Below, one piece after another: positions 1 to 7,367 of a stretch of DNA of 22,690 nt (the stretch's first letter is position 1; each line of letters begins with the position of its first letter). The DNA lies in assembly GCA_035499295.1 (NCBI GenBank), contig DATJZG010000176.1, forward strand, positions 1-22,690, in the 5' to 3' direction. The notes beneath the pieces were generated by a model. It was not told the origin of the DNA. It worked only from the letters and a program-made list of their open reading frames with translations, and made no database searches. Source of the DNA: DATJZG01 sp035499295. GTDB taxonomy: Bacteria; Myxococcota; Myxococcia; Myxococcales; Anaeromyxobacteraceae. The position numbers and the translations under genes are program-made.

Positions 1-815
1 ACAGCGCCTGACCCTTTGCCACCTCCAACGCCGTTCCCGCCCACGCTCGCTCGTCGATGCACACGACCGCCCGGCAGAGGAGCGGCCACTGGACGTTGTC
101 CCGGTCGTAGTAGTCGGACGCCTGCGACGGGCTCGGGTGCGTGATGCGGTTCACCGCGTCGCGCGCGGCCCCGCCCGCGAGGCAGAGGTTCCGGAACGTC
201 GCCCGCGTCTCGTAAGGTCGCTGGCGGAGAAGGCCGAGGCGGTCGAGGTCGGCGTAGAAAGTTTCCCGCTTCGGGTACGACGTTGGGCGTCAGCCGGTGC
301 GTGGTGATGACGAAGTCGCTCGCGTTCGGTGGCCGGCCTACGAAGCGCTCCCATCCTGCGGCGCGCCAGCTCTCGAGCGCTCGGCGAAGGACGGGGTGGA
401 CCGGGACGAGGTACTCGACGCCGGTCTTCGTCTGGTCCTTCTCGGTGCGCGAGCGGGAGTCGAACGCGGTGGTCACCGACAAGGCCCAGAGCGGCGCCCG
501 GCAGGTGTCGATGTCGCCGAAGCGAAGCGTGGCCTCCGAGCTCGGTCGGAGCCCGGAGAGGAACCGCAGAGCGTTGAGCAGCCGGTGGTCCTCCGGGATG
601 CGCTCGTCCGTCGTGAGCAGGACGAGGTCGTCGATGGACCAGGCTCTGAGGCCCCGGCGCCACCGGGGGTCCTTGTCGTGCTTCCTCGGGGTGTGCTTCT
701 TCCACCGTACGCCCAGGCACGGGTCCCGCGGGATACCTCGCATCTCGGCGGCGTCGGCGAACATCACCCGCACGCTGCTCATCACGTTCCTCGTCTGCGC
801 GTCCGATAGGGTGTC
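1..815 (-). pseudogene. Tyrosine recombinase/integrase remnant, frameshifted, cut by left edge
   Basis: Minus-strand translation from about 815 down to about 270 reads like the core-binding and first catalytic part of a phage-type integrase: a helix around QTRNVMSSVRVMF, box I with GLRPSSEATLRF (catalytic Arg) and a KTGVEYLVPVHP segment (catalytic Lys). From about 280 to base 1 the similarity continues in another frame: ETRATFRNLCLAGG (second Arg, with Tyr at the usual His position of HxxR), an ITHPS box and a DYYDR nucleophile Tyr. The two frames meet near 255-285, so one indel separates the halves. The upstream half is open back to the TAG at 918-920 but has no convincing start; the first ATG, at 780-782, lies inside the core-binding domain. 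The N-terminus is therefore missing and the gene is probably dead, unless the frameshift is an assembly error. It suggests past integration of a mobile element next to the lipoprotein cassette. Confidence 0.72.
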
Positions 816-887
816 AGCGCGACCCCGCCGGCCGAACCCACCACCCGGGAAGGAGGGGAGGGCAAACGGGGCCGCGCGACGTCCGAC

Positions 888-905
888 GGCCTGGCGGTGC
901 AGGCC
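888..905 (-). terminator. Hairpin downstream of lipoprotein gene
   Basis: GGCCTG and CAGGCC form a perfect 6-bp stem with a 6-nt loop, about a dozen bases beyond the lipoprotein stop at 918-920. There is no U-run after it, so intrinsic termination would be weak and the call rests on position only. Confidence 0.3.
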
Positions 906-917
906 CTTGGACCCGGC

Positions 918-1799
918 CTACTGCTGTGTCGTCACCTGGGACTCCGGGTATCCCATCATCGTGCCGTCCGTGCCGTATCCGGCCGAGCTCGTGCCGGTCA
1001 TGCAGGACGACCCCATCATTCCGCCGGCCGTGCAGTCCGCGTAGGCCAGCATGTCGATCTGAGCGGATTCCAGGGCTGTCGTCGGATCAGTGGCATTCAC
1101 GAAGATCATCGCGTAGGCATTGCCCACGCCGCCCTGGCTTGGGTTCTTCGCGTGCGTGCTCAGCCCGTAGTACTCGGTGCCTCCGGGTGCAAACCCGGAG
1201 GGATCGAAGGTGTTCGTGGTCGTCAGGAGAAACGTGGTCACAAGCAGGCCGCTCTGCCCGCCGAGCGTGACCGACGTCGTGGACAACTGGTGAGTCAGGG
1301 ACACGGTCGTCATGGGGGTGCTCATGCTCATCGCCTCCGTGAGCGACCCGGCCAGGTTGGACACCACCTTGTTCGTGGCGTCGTAGGTGAAGGTCCCGGT
1401 GAACACCGAGTTGTTGGGCTGGGTCATCGGCTCATAGAAGGTCTCGACGACGGAATAGAAGGAGAGCGCACCGGTCGTCGTCGCCGCGGAGCTCCCCGAC
1501 CCGTTACTCGCAGTCACGCTGTAGGTGTAGGCGGTCTTCGCGGTAAGCCCACTCACCGTGATGGGCGAGGACGTTCCGGTTGCGGTGATCCCGCCAGGGT
1601 TTGCGGTCACGGTGTAGCCCGTGATGGCGCTGCTGCCGCTTGAGGCCGGAGGGTTGAAGCTCACGACGGCGGTACCGGCCGTCGTGCCCGCGGCGACGCT
1701 GACATCCGAGGGGGCGCCGGGCGTCGTGTCGCTGCTACTGCTGCAGGCAAACAGCAACATGCTAGCGAACGACGTCGACAGTCTCGTGAAGTTCTTCAT
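918..1799 (-). CDS. Lipoprotein with FnIII domain and Met/Cys-rich C-terminal tail
   Basis: The 293-residue protein starts at ATG 1797-1799. An in-frame upstream extension to 1910 is rejected because AGGAG lies 7 nt before this ATG and a lipoprotein signal follows directly (LLFAC, lipidated Cys19). Residues 27-110 look like a fibronectin type III domain. Residues 116-293 form a domain of unknown function (FYEPMTQPNN, LLVTTFLL, GNAYAMIFVN) that recurs with high similarity in the lipoprotein at 2705-4135. It ends in a tail with C256, GGMMG, SCMTGT and GTMMGYP. Thioether and thiol clusters of this kind suit Cu(I) binding, but that role is inferred. The gene lies 149 bp downstream of a Cys/His-rich small gene in the same orientation and probably shares its transcript. 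The product is expected to be anchored in the outer membrane or face the periplasm. Confidence 0.85.
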   Translation of the reverse strand: MKNFTRLSTSFASMLLFACSSSSDTTPGAPSDVSVAAGTTAGTAVVSFNPPASSGSSAITGYTVTANPGGITATGTSSPITVSGLTAKTAYTYSVTASNGSGSSAATTTGALSFYSVVETFYEPMTQPNNSVFTGTFTYDATNKVVSNLAGSLTEAMSMSTPMTTVSLTHQLSTTSVTLGGQSGLLVTTFLLTTTNTFDPSGFAPGGTEYYGLSTHAKNPSQGGVGNAYAMIFVNATDPTTALESAQIDMLAYADCTAGGMMGSSCMTGTSSAGYGTDGTMMGYPESQVTTQQ

Positions 1800-1948
1800 G
1801 AAGGTTCTCCTGAATGGCGAACTGATGAAAGAAGGGACCAACGCGCACTCCGGCGTAGCTGAGGCAAGGCCGTTGTGCTCCGCAACCGCCACTCTCGCGG
1901 TGCCGCGCACGGACCTACCTCCACACGAGTGACGCCGACGAAACGCGG

Positions 1949-2410
1949 CTACAGGCTTCGCGGAGGCGGTGTCGCGGGCTCTCGGGGCTCCGAACGTTCG
2001 CGGTCAGCCGTTGGGAGACCCATTTCTCTCGGCCGCCAGACCCGCGGAAGCGCGCGATCCCCAGGTACGTTATAGAGGTCGACCCCTGCCAGACTCGGCA
2101 ACGGGCGGTCGCGCCTGGAACAGGTGCCCTCCAGGCACGGTGCCGTGCCCGACCGCGTGGCCCCCGAGAGCACCTTCTGGGCCGCGGCCCTATGGCAGGG
2201 GGGAGCGGTCGGATCGAAAGCCTGGGCTAGGAGCGCCGCCCTACGGCAGAGAGCGCACTCGCACTCCTCTCCCGCGCGGTGTCGGCAGTGGCAACGGTGC
2301 GGCTCGGCGCGTGCCTGAAGCGCCACGACGCGGGGCACGCCGGAGAGAGACAGGCCGAGCAGTGCAGCGGCAATCCGCGCGACGCTCGTCGTTCGCACGC
2401 ATCGCAGCAC
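1949..2410 (-). CDS. Cys/His-rich small protein, possible copper-sensing upstream ORF (copy 1)
   Basis: 153 residues if GTG 2408-2410 is the start. A hydrophobic N-terminal segment (about residues 11-32) is followed by HRCHCRH, then CECALCRRAAL, APPCHRAA and APCLEGTC, and the protein ends ATPPPRSL. Cysteines sit at 40, 42, 50, 52, 55, 72, 92 and 97. The gene at 6737-7213 has nearly the same spacing (CxC-x7-CxCxxC-x16/17-C-x19/21-C-x4-C) and a matching Pro-rich end, which is strong evidence that both are real genes. The family is not one I can name. Its position ahead of a secreted metal-type lipoprotein, its thiols and its Pro-rich C-terminus recall the DUF2946 copper-responsive upstream ORFs (CruR, CutF), but sequence similarity to DUF2946 is not evident. 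The in-frame extension to 2662 is not conserved in the paralog. No Shine-Dalgarno sequence is visible at the chosen start. Confidence 0.7.
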   Translation of the reverse strand: MLRCVRTTSVARIAAALLGLSLSGVPRVVALQARAEPHRCHCRHRAGEECECALCRRAALLAQAFDPTAPPCHRAAAQKVLSGATRSGTAPCLEGTCSRRDRPLPSLAGVDLYNVPGDRALPRVWRPREMGLPTADRERSEPREPATPPPRSL

Positions 2411-2416
2411 GACTGC

Positions 2417-2445
2417 ACGGTAGGGGCGCGACTTGGGGTTGTCAA
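2417..2445 (-). promoter_or_regulatory. Putative sigma70-type promoter, possibly giving a leaderless transcript
   Basis: On the minus strand TTGACA (2445-2440) is followed after 17 nt by TACCGT (2422-2417). The GTG start of the Cys-rich gene begins 6 nt later, where transcription would be expected to start. The -35 is a perfect consensus and the -10 a poor one (3 of 6). The rest of the spacer up to the neighbouring lipoprotein stop at 2705 shows no gene or clear repeat. Confidence 0.35.
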
Positions 2446-2704
2446 CGCACTTGTGGAGTTGAGACACGCGCTCCCGAGCGGCGAGAAAGGCCGACGAGGT
2501 GGCCCGCGTCCGGCACGAGCAGGGGCCGCCAGCGCATATACCCGGAAGGGGTTTGGCAGGCCTCCCAAGCGTGATGGCGAGCGACAGCTTGTCCCCCGTC
2601 AATCTCCAAGCAGGGGGCGCACAGGGGAGGTGGCGCTCCCGACGGGACCCGGCCGCGATCAACGCGCTTCACCGACCGTGTTGTTGGAGAGCCGCCTCCA
2701 CTCG

Positions 2705-4135
2705 CTACTGCCTCGTCGTGGCCTGGGAAACCGGATAGCCGCTCATCGTGCCGGCCGTTCCGTACCCTGGGACGGTCGTGCCCGTCATGCAGGACGCCCC
2801 CATCATGCCGCCAGGCGTGCAGTCCGCGTACGCCAGCTTGTCGATCTGGGCCTGCACCAGGGCCGCGAGCGGGTCCGCCGAATTCACGAAGATTCTCACG
2901 TAGGCATTCCCCGGGTTGGTGCCGGGATAGCCGTAATAGAGCCCCCTTCCCGTGCCCGGCGACCAGCCGTCCGTGCCCCCGTAGACGGGGTCCATGGAGA
3001 GGGTGTCGGTCGTATCGAGCAGGAACGTCGTCACGAGGAACCCGCTCGCGCCACCCAGAGTGACCGGCACGATCGAAAGCTGATGGTCGAGCGTGAGCCA
3101 GGTCATCGTGTCGTCGGGGTAGGGCGTCGGGCCACCGGTCATGGCCTCGCTCAGCCGGCCACGCAGGTTCGAGACGGCGCCGTTCGTGGAGTCGAGCGTG
3201 AACGAACCGACGAAGATCGAGTCATTCGGCTGCGTGTCCGGCTCGTGGAAGGTCGCGACCACATCGTAGCTGGTGACGATGTCCACCGCAGGGGAGGGCG
3301 GGCCCGTGCCGATGCCATTCGTGGCAGTGACCGAAAAGGCGTATCCCGTGCAAGACGACGGACAGGTGACGGTGATCGCCGGTGCCGCGCCCGCGGCGCT
3401 GATGCCAGGCGGCGTGGAGGAGACCGAGTAGCCCGTGATCGGGCTACCGCCGGCGCTGATGCCGCCGATGCGCACGTCAGCCACATCGGCGGCATCCCCT
3501 GCGGTGGCGGACACCCCGGAAGGCGCGCCCGGCGGCGTCGGGATGGGTGGCGCCGAGACGCTCAGGGTCTGGGTCGCTTGAAGAGTGCCGGCGCTCGCCA
3601 CCACCGTGCAGTCTCCGGTGGACAGCGTCGTAACGAGCCCGGTCAGGCTGTCGACGGAGCAAGCAGATGGTGTCGAGCTCGCGTAGCTGACCGGCCGCCC
3701 GTAGCTGTCGACCGCCGTGACCGTGCCCAGGTCGTAGAGGCTCAGGGCCGGAGCCGGAGAGAAGGTGAGAACCTCGAAGAATGCGAAAACGATGTCCTGG
3801 GTCACCTGCGGCGCGGGAGCGTAGGTGGAATTGCCGGACTGGTTCGCGGCGATCGTGCAGGAGCCAGACGTCGTCGCGGTCACGAGTCCGCTGTCGCTGT
3901 CGACGAGGCATACCGAGGGGGTCGTGCTGCGGTAGCTGACCGGAAGGCCGGAGCTCGCGGTCGCCGACACGGTAGCGGAAGCCTGGTTGGCCGGCGGCGA
4001 GGGGGCGGTGGCGAAGGTGATCGTCTGCGGGCGCGCCAGGATGGCGGGGCCCTCGTCGCAACCGTCGAGCGCTGCGATCGCCAGGGCAGCCAAGGCGAGG
4101 CGGCGGGTGAGCTTCGTGCCAGGACGCGTGCGCAT
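2705..4135 (-). CDS. Multidomain lipoprotein: two Ig-like repeats, FnIII, Met/Cys-rich tail
   Basis: 476 residues from ATG 4133-4135. The longer in-frame reading up to 5173 is a shadow of the receptor gene. The signal is of lipoprotein type (AALDGC, Cys26). Two bacterial Ig-like repeats follow (about 35-117 and 120-193), the first with SGLPVSYRSTTPSVC and GSCTIAANQSGNSTY, typical of MBG/Ig-like surface repeats. An FnIII-like domain spans about 203-285. Residues 288-476 are the same domain as in the lipoprotein at 918-1799 (FHEPDTQPNDSIFVGSF, LLVTTFLL-like FLVTTFLL, GNAYVRIFVN), ending C439, GGMMG, SCMTGT, GTMSGYP. The start lies 17 nt after the receptor stop, so the two are almost certainly co-transcribed, although the Shine-Dalgarno is poor and translational coupling is likely. 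A role as accessory metal-binding lipoprotein for the receptor is inferred from neighbourhood and tail composition. Confidence 0.85.
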   Translation of the reverse strand: MRTRPGTKLTRRLALAALAIAALDGCDEGPAILARPQTITFATAPSPPANQASATVSATASSGLPVSYRSTTPSVCLVDSDSGLVTATTSGSCTIAANQSGNSTYAPAPQVTQDIVFAFFEVLTFSPAPALSLYDLGTVTAVDSYGRPVSYASSTPSACSVDSLTGLVTTLSTGDCTVVASAGTLQATQTLSVSAPPIPTPPGAPSGVSATAGDAADVADVRIGGISAGGSPITGYSVSSTPPGISAAGAAPAITVTCPSSCTGYAFSVTATNGIGTGPPSPAVDIVTSYDVVATFHEPDTQPNDSIFVGSFTLDSTNGAVSNLRGRLSEAMTGGPTPYPDDTMTWLTLDHQLSIVPVTLGGASGFLVTTFLLDTTDTLSMDPVYGGTDGWSPGTGRGLYYGYPGTNPGNAYVRIFVNSADPLAALVQAQIDKLAYADCTPGGMMGASCMTGTTVPGYGTAGTMSGYPVSQATTRQ

Positions 4136-4152
4136 CGTCGGGTCTTGCCGGG

Positions 4153-6408
4153 TCAGAAGTGGAGATTGAGGGCGACGTTGAACGAGCGTGCAGGGCCGGG
4201 GACGGCGACGCCCCAGGGAATGCCGAACGTGGTCATCGAGGGCCCCTGCCCCACGTAGGCGCCTCCCAGGGGATTGGAGTAGAGCCGGTTGAGGAGGTTG
4301 TCGATGCTGCCGTCGACCTGGATGAACTTCCATTGGTAGCTGGTGCGCAGGTTGACGAGGAAGTAGCCGGAGGTCGGGATCTCGTTGCGGACCTGCGAGA
4401 CGTGAGTCTTGCTCGCGACGGCCTGCGCCTCCGCGGTGGTCTTCCAGGTGCCGAGCTGGTAGGCGAGCGCGAGCGTGCCGTCGAGGGGCATGATGTTGTA
4501 GAGGCCGTCGTGCGTGGAGAGGTTCTCTCCCCGGACGTATCCTAGCGCCGCGTTGCCGGTGAGGCTTCCCCAGGAGGCTTCGACGAAGAGCACGCGGGCC
4601 GACAGGTCCAGCCCGTAGAGCTGGGCCGTCTGGTTCACGTACTGGAGCAGGACGAAGCTGTCCGTCGCCGTTACGTTCTCGGGGCTGCACTGGCCGAAGT
4701 TGCAACGCCTCGCGTCGATGTAGTCGTGGACGTACGTGTAGTAGGCGGTGGCCTTCACGCCCCACGACGTCCGAGCTGTGTCGTGCCAGTCGCCGGTCAC
4801 GCTGAACGTATGCGCGATCTCGGGCCGAAGGGTGACGAGGCCGATGTAGCCGTTCCCGTCCCCGACCAGGTTGTTCATGAGCGCCGCCATCGGGTTCGTG
4901 GACCAGGGATACCTCTGGTAGAGGTTCGGCGAGCGAGACTTGCGCGCATAGCCGCCCTCGTAGGTCTGCGTGGAAGTCGGCGTGTACCGGGCCAGGGCTG
5001 CGAAATCCCAGTTGTAGTCGATCTGCTCCCGCTGCAAGGCGTTGAACGCGGCCGCGTCGTCGGCCCAGGTGGGAAGGGCGTTGTACCCCTGGACCGGTCC
5101 CGCGTTCGTCATGACTGTGTCGTTGCGGACGCCCACCTGGGTGAGCCAGGCCCGCGTCCAGCGTGCTTCCCACTCGGCGAACGCGTCGGCCCGCAGCCGC
5201 TGGCCGAAATCGACGTTCCAGAAAGTGCTCGGGCCCATCAATCCGCCGACGGGCGGCCAGAAGTCGTACAGGGTGTAGTAGAGGAACTCGGCACCCACTC
5301 GCAGCAGGTGACTGTCCGACAAGGTCACGTTCGCCTTGAGAAGCCCCGCCCGCGTCTTCGCTTCCGTGTCCATGGGCATGCCGGTCCCGTAGGAATAGCG
5401 GTCCGGTCCCATGTTCATCTCGTGCCGGGTGTCTTGGTAGCTCACGCGTGCCTCGAGCTCGCCCCAGGCGAACGTCCCGGTGTAGCGGATCGTGAAGAGC
5501 CAGTTGTCGTTGCTGGTCATGTCCATCCGCTGATTCGGGAACCCCTCGAATCCGACCGTCTGCTGGCTAGCCTCCAGCTGGAGGAGCTGCCCCTGTGTCT
5601 GGAACGCGAGGCCGAGTGACCGCCTGACCGTGGCGCTGTAGGCCGAGGAGGCGACCACGTCGCCAGGGATGGGTGGGCCGCCTTCGCTGCCAGGAGCAAC
5701 TGGTTTGAAATTTCCGGCGGCCAGGAAGTTCTCCGACCAGGCTTCTGATTGCCTGAACGTCAGGTTCACCCACTCCCCGGCGATGGTTGCGCCAAGGTTG
5801 TAGCCCACAGCGTTCCCGTTGCTGCGATAGAACGATCCGAGGAGTGCAGTACCGAGCAAGGCCTTGTCCGGTGTCGCGAACTCGGGAGGCGCGGACTTCA
5901 CCTGGATCGATCCGCCGATGCTGTCGCCGCCGACGCTCACCGGAGTAATGCCGGAGAACACCGTGACGCTCTCGACCCTGGTGGGGTCGACATACGAGAG
6001 CGGAGAGTTCATGTGGTTGGGGCAGGCCGGCATCAGGTCGGTGCCGTCCACCTGGATACGCAGCCGGTCGTCGGAGAGGCCATGGATGGCCGGCAGGCTG
6101 GAGATGCCGCCGGCGCCGTTGAGGCTCACGCCCGGGACGCCCCGAAGGAGGTCGGCGGCGTCTCCTGTCGTGGCCCTCCGGCTCGCGAGGTCGGTCTTGT
6201 CGGGTGCGGATGCCCCGAGGGTCGAGTCCGATACGTTGAGCTTGGGCTTGATTACTACCTCCTCGAGCGTGACCTCTCCCCGTGGCGCCTCCTCTTGCGC
6301 TGAAGCGTTCAGGGGCATGACGAGGGCGAGAGCGCACGTGAAGGCGCATCTGGGCGCCGTCCCCCAGGGCCGTCGTCCCTGCTCGTGCTGATGCCCCTTG
6401 CGCCTCAC
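4153..6408 (-). CDS. TonB-dependent outer-membrane receptor, probably copper (OprC/NosA-like)
   Basis: 751 residues from GTG 6406-6408, chosen because GGAGG lies 5 nt upstream. An ATG at 6451-6453 in the same frame would add 15 residues and has weaker support. A signal peptide ends near NASAQ. A plug domain follows: GDAADLLRGVPGVSL, then MPACPNHMNSPLSYVDP, then ITPVSVGGDSIGGSIQV. The beta-barrel ends in the usual aromatic residue (NLHF). The Cys/His/Met cluster in the plug (residues about 129-134) corresponds to the CPNxM region of OprC/NosA copper receptors. HEMNMGP (329-335) and GMPMD (343-347) add further methionines on an early barrel loop. Substrate copper is inferred from these motifs and from the thiol-rich neighbours; another metal or a metallophore cannot be excluded. 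The energy source would be TonB/ExbBD encoded elsewhere. Confidence 0.85.
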   Translation of the reverse strand: MRRKGHQHEQGRRPWGTAPRCAFTCALALVMPLNASAQEEAPRGEVTLEEVVIKPKLNVSDSTLGASAPDKTDLASRRATTGDAADLLRGVPGVSLNGAGGISSLPAIHGLSDDRLRIQVDGTDLMPACPNHMNSPLSYVDPTRVESVTVFSGITPVSVGGDSIGGSIQVKSAPPEFATPDKALLGTALLGSFYRSNGNAVGYNLGATIAGEWVNLTFRQSEAWSENFLAAGNFKPVAPGSEGGPPIPGDVVASSAYSATVRRSLGLAFQTQGQLLQLEASQQTVGFEGFPNQRMDMTSNDNWLFTIRYTGTFAWGELEARVSYQDTRHEMNMGPDRYSYGTGMPMDTEAKTRAGLLKANVTLSDSHLLRVGAEFLYYTLYDFWPPVGGLMGPSTFWNVDFGQRLRADAFAEWEARWTRAWLTQVGVRNDTVMTNAGPVQGYNALPTWADDAAAFNALQREQIDYNWDFAALARYTPTSTQTYEGGYARKSRSPNLYQRYPWSTNPMAALMNNLVGDGNGYIGLVTLRPEIAHTFSVTGDWHDTARTSWGVKATAYYTYVHDYIDARRCNFGQCSPENVTATDSFVLLQYVNQTAQLYGLDLSARVLFVEASWGSLTGNAALGYVRGENLSTHDGLYNIMPLDGTLALAYQLGTWKTTAEAQAVASKTHVSQVRNEIPTSGYFLVNLRTSYQWKFIQVDGSIDNLLNRLYSNPLGGAYVGQGPSMTTFGIPWGVAVPGPARSFNVALNLHF

Positions 6409-6736
6409 CAGTCCCTCCAGCCGTACCCGCGGGCGGGTGTGCCAGCCGGTCATGAGTCCGAGCCTTCACGGCCACGTCGAGGGCTCGTCGCGGTCGAATG
6501 CCTTCGGGCGGGCAACTCGTGCCCCAGCGCGCAGACGAGCCGTGCGCGGAGGAGAAGCGTTGCTGGCTACACGCCCACTCTCAGTCGCAACGCCGTGGTG
6601 CAGCACGATGGCGACTGCATCGCACCTAGGAGGAGCGAATTCGCGGGGCTGTAAGGAATGGCACCGACGCTCTCCACCCTGGGGCTTTGCCGTCGGGCGC
6701 GCAAAGGACGACGACGCGCGACGCGCCCGTCGCGCG
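6409..6736 (-). other. Leader between Cys-rich gene and TonB receptor
   Basis: About 330 nt without a recognisable gene. It begins with the hairpin at the stop of the Cys-rich gene and ends with the receptor ribosome-binding site (GGAGG). A 17-codon minus-strand ORF at 6567-6620 (MQSPSCCTTALRLRVGV) lies inside it; its only support is the CC pair, so it is not called as a gene. The spacing would suit a regulated leader, for example Rho-dependent attenuation controlled by translation of the upstream ORF. Confidence 0.35.
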
Positions 6737-6738
6737 TC
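6713..6738 (-). promoter_or_regulatory. 11-bp hairpin overlapping stop codon of Cys-rich gene
   Basis: GACGCGCGACG (6713-6723), a 4-nt loop CGCC and CGTCGCGCGTC (6728-6738) form a perfect 11-bp stem. The TGA of the Cys-rich ORF occupies 6737-6739, so a ribosome stalled at the Pro-rich end would prevent this stem from forming. No U-run follows, so it is more likely an attenuator or mRNA-processing element than a simple terminator. Confidence 0.5.
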
Positions 6739-7213
6739 AAGAAGCGCGAGGGGGCGGCGTGGGCGGAGCTCTCAAGATCTCGAACGGTACGCAGGAATCG
6801 GTCGGAGCTGCAGAGCCCGCTGGTCGGGGGCGCTGCACCGCGTCGACTTCCGGAAGGACGAACGGCCCGACGCCGGCGACCGCGGCAGCTCGCTCGCCTG
6901 GGGACCCGCACGTGCCTCGCACGCATGGCCCCGGGAACGACCTTTCGTCGGATTCGCGCTCGAGGCGAGCGCGGAGGGCAGCCCTGTGGCAAGGCGGCTG
7001 TCGATCGGCCTCGTCGAGCCGCGCCTTGAGCGCGGCGCGCCTGCACACGGCACATGTGCAGACTTGATCGGATCCGTGGTGGCACTGGCAGCGATGTTTC
7101 TCCGGTGACGGCTGGAGTAGCCCGAACTGGAGGGCGCCAGAGAAAGACAGGCCAACGACCGCCGCCCCGAGGCGGCTCGCAAGGCGCGTGCGGAGTCCCT
7201 GCAGCACGGCCAC
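6737..7213 (-). CDS. Cys/His-rich small protein, possible copper-sensing upstream ORF (copy 2)
   Basis: 158 residues from GTG 7211-7213; GTG 7205-7207 aligns with the start of the paralog and is an alternative. A hydrophobic stretch (about 12-34) may be a signal or anchor. Then come HRCQCHH, CTCAVCRRAAL, PPCHRAAL, GPCVRGTC and a Pro-rich end LRAPPTPPPRAS. Cysteines are at 42, 44, 52, 54, 57, 75, 97, 102 and 141, matching the spacing of the gene at 1949-2410. RAPP (148-151) is a known ribosome-arrest motif in other nascent chains, and PPP (153-155) also slows ribosomes. The gene precedes a copper-type TonB receptor and ends inside an 11-bp hairpin. This layout matches the logic of CruR/CutF copper-responsive upstream ORFs, though I do not see the DUF2946 signature itself. 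A structural Cu-binding protein is the alternative. Confidence 0.72.
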   Translation of the reverse strand: MAVLQGLRTRLASRLGAAVVGLSFSGALQFGLLQPSPEKHRCQCHHGSDQVCTCAVCRRAALKARLDEADRQPPCHRAALRARLERESDERSFPGPCVRGTCGSPGERAAAVAGVGPFVLPEVDAVQRPRPAGSAAPTDSCVPFEILRAPPTPPPRAS

Positions 7214-7367
7214 AGGCTAACACTCTGGTTGGAGAGTAGTGTCCGTTTGAGTGGTGTACGAAGCCGGTCGCGAAGTGGAGACCACCACCGAGGAAACCGC
7301 CGGACCACGCCATCGAGGCCGAGAGCGCAGATGATGCGTGCCACGATGGGCTCCTGAATCGACGTGA

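Noticed and set aside
2279..4258. 659-codon plus-strand open frame opposite the lipoprotein
   Set aside because: Arg/Gly/Ala-rich translation without domains; it is an antisense shadow of the high-GC lipoprotein gene.
4136..5173. Upstream extension of the Ig-like lipoprotein frame
   Set aside because: Overlaps the receptor gene in another frame; the lipoprotein signal starts at 4135.
6567..6620. 17-codon ORF with a CC pair ahead of the TonB receptor
   Set aside because: No strong ribosome-binding site and no comparison available; it could be a leader peptide but chance is as likely.
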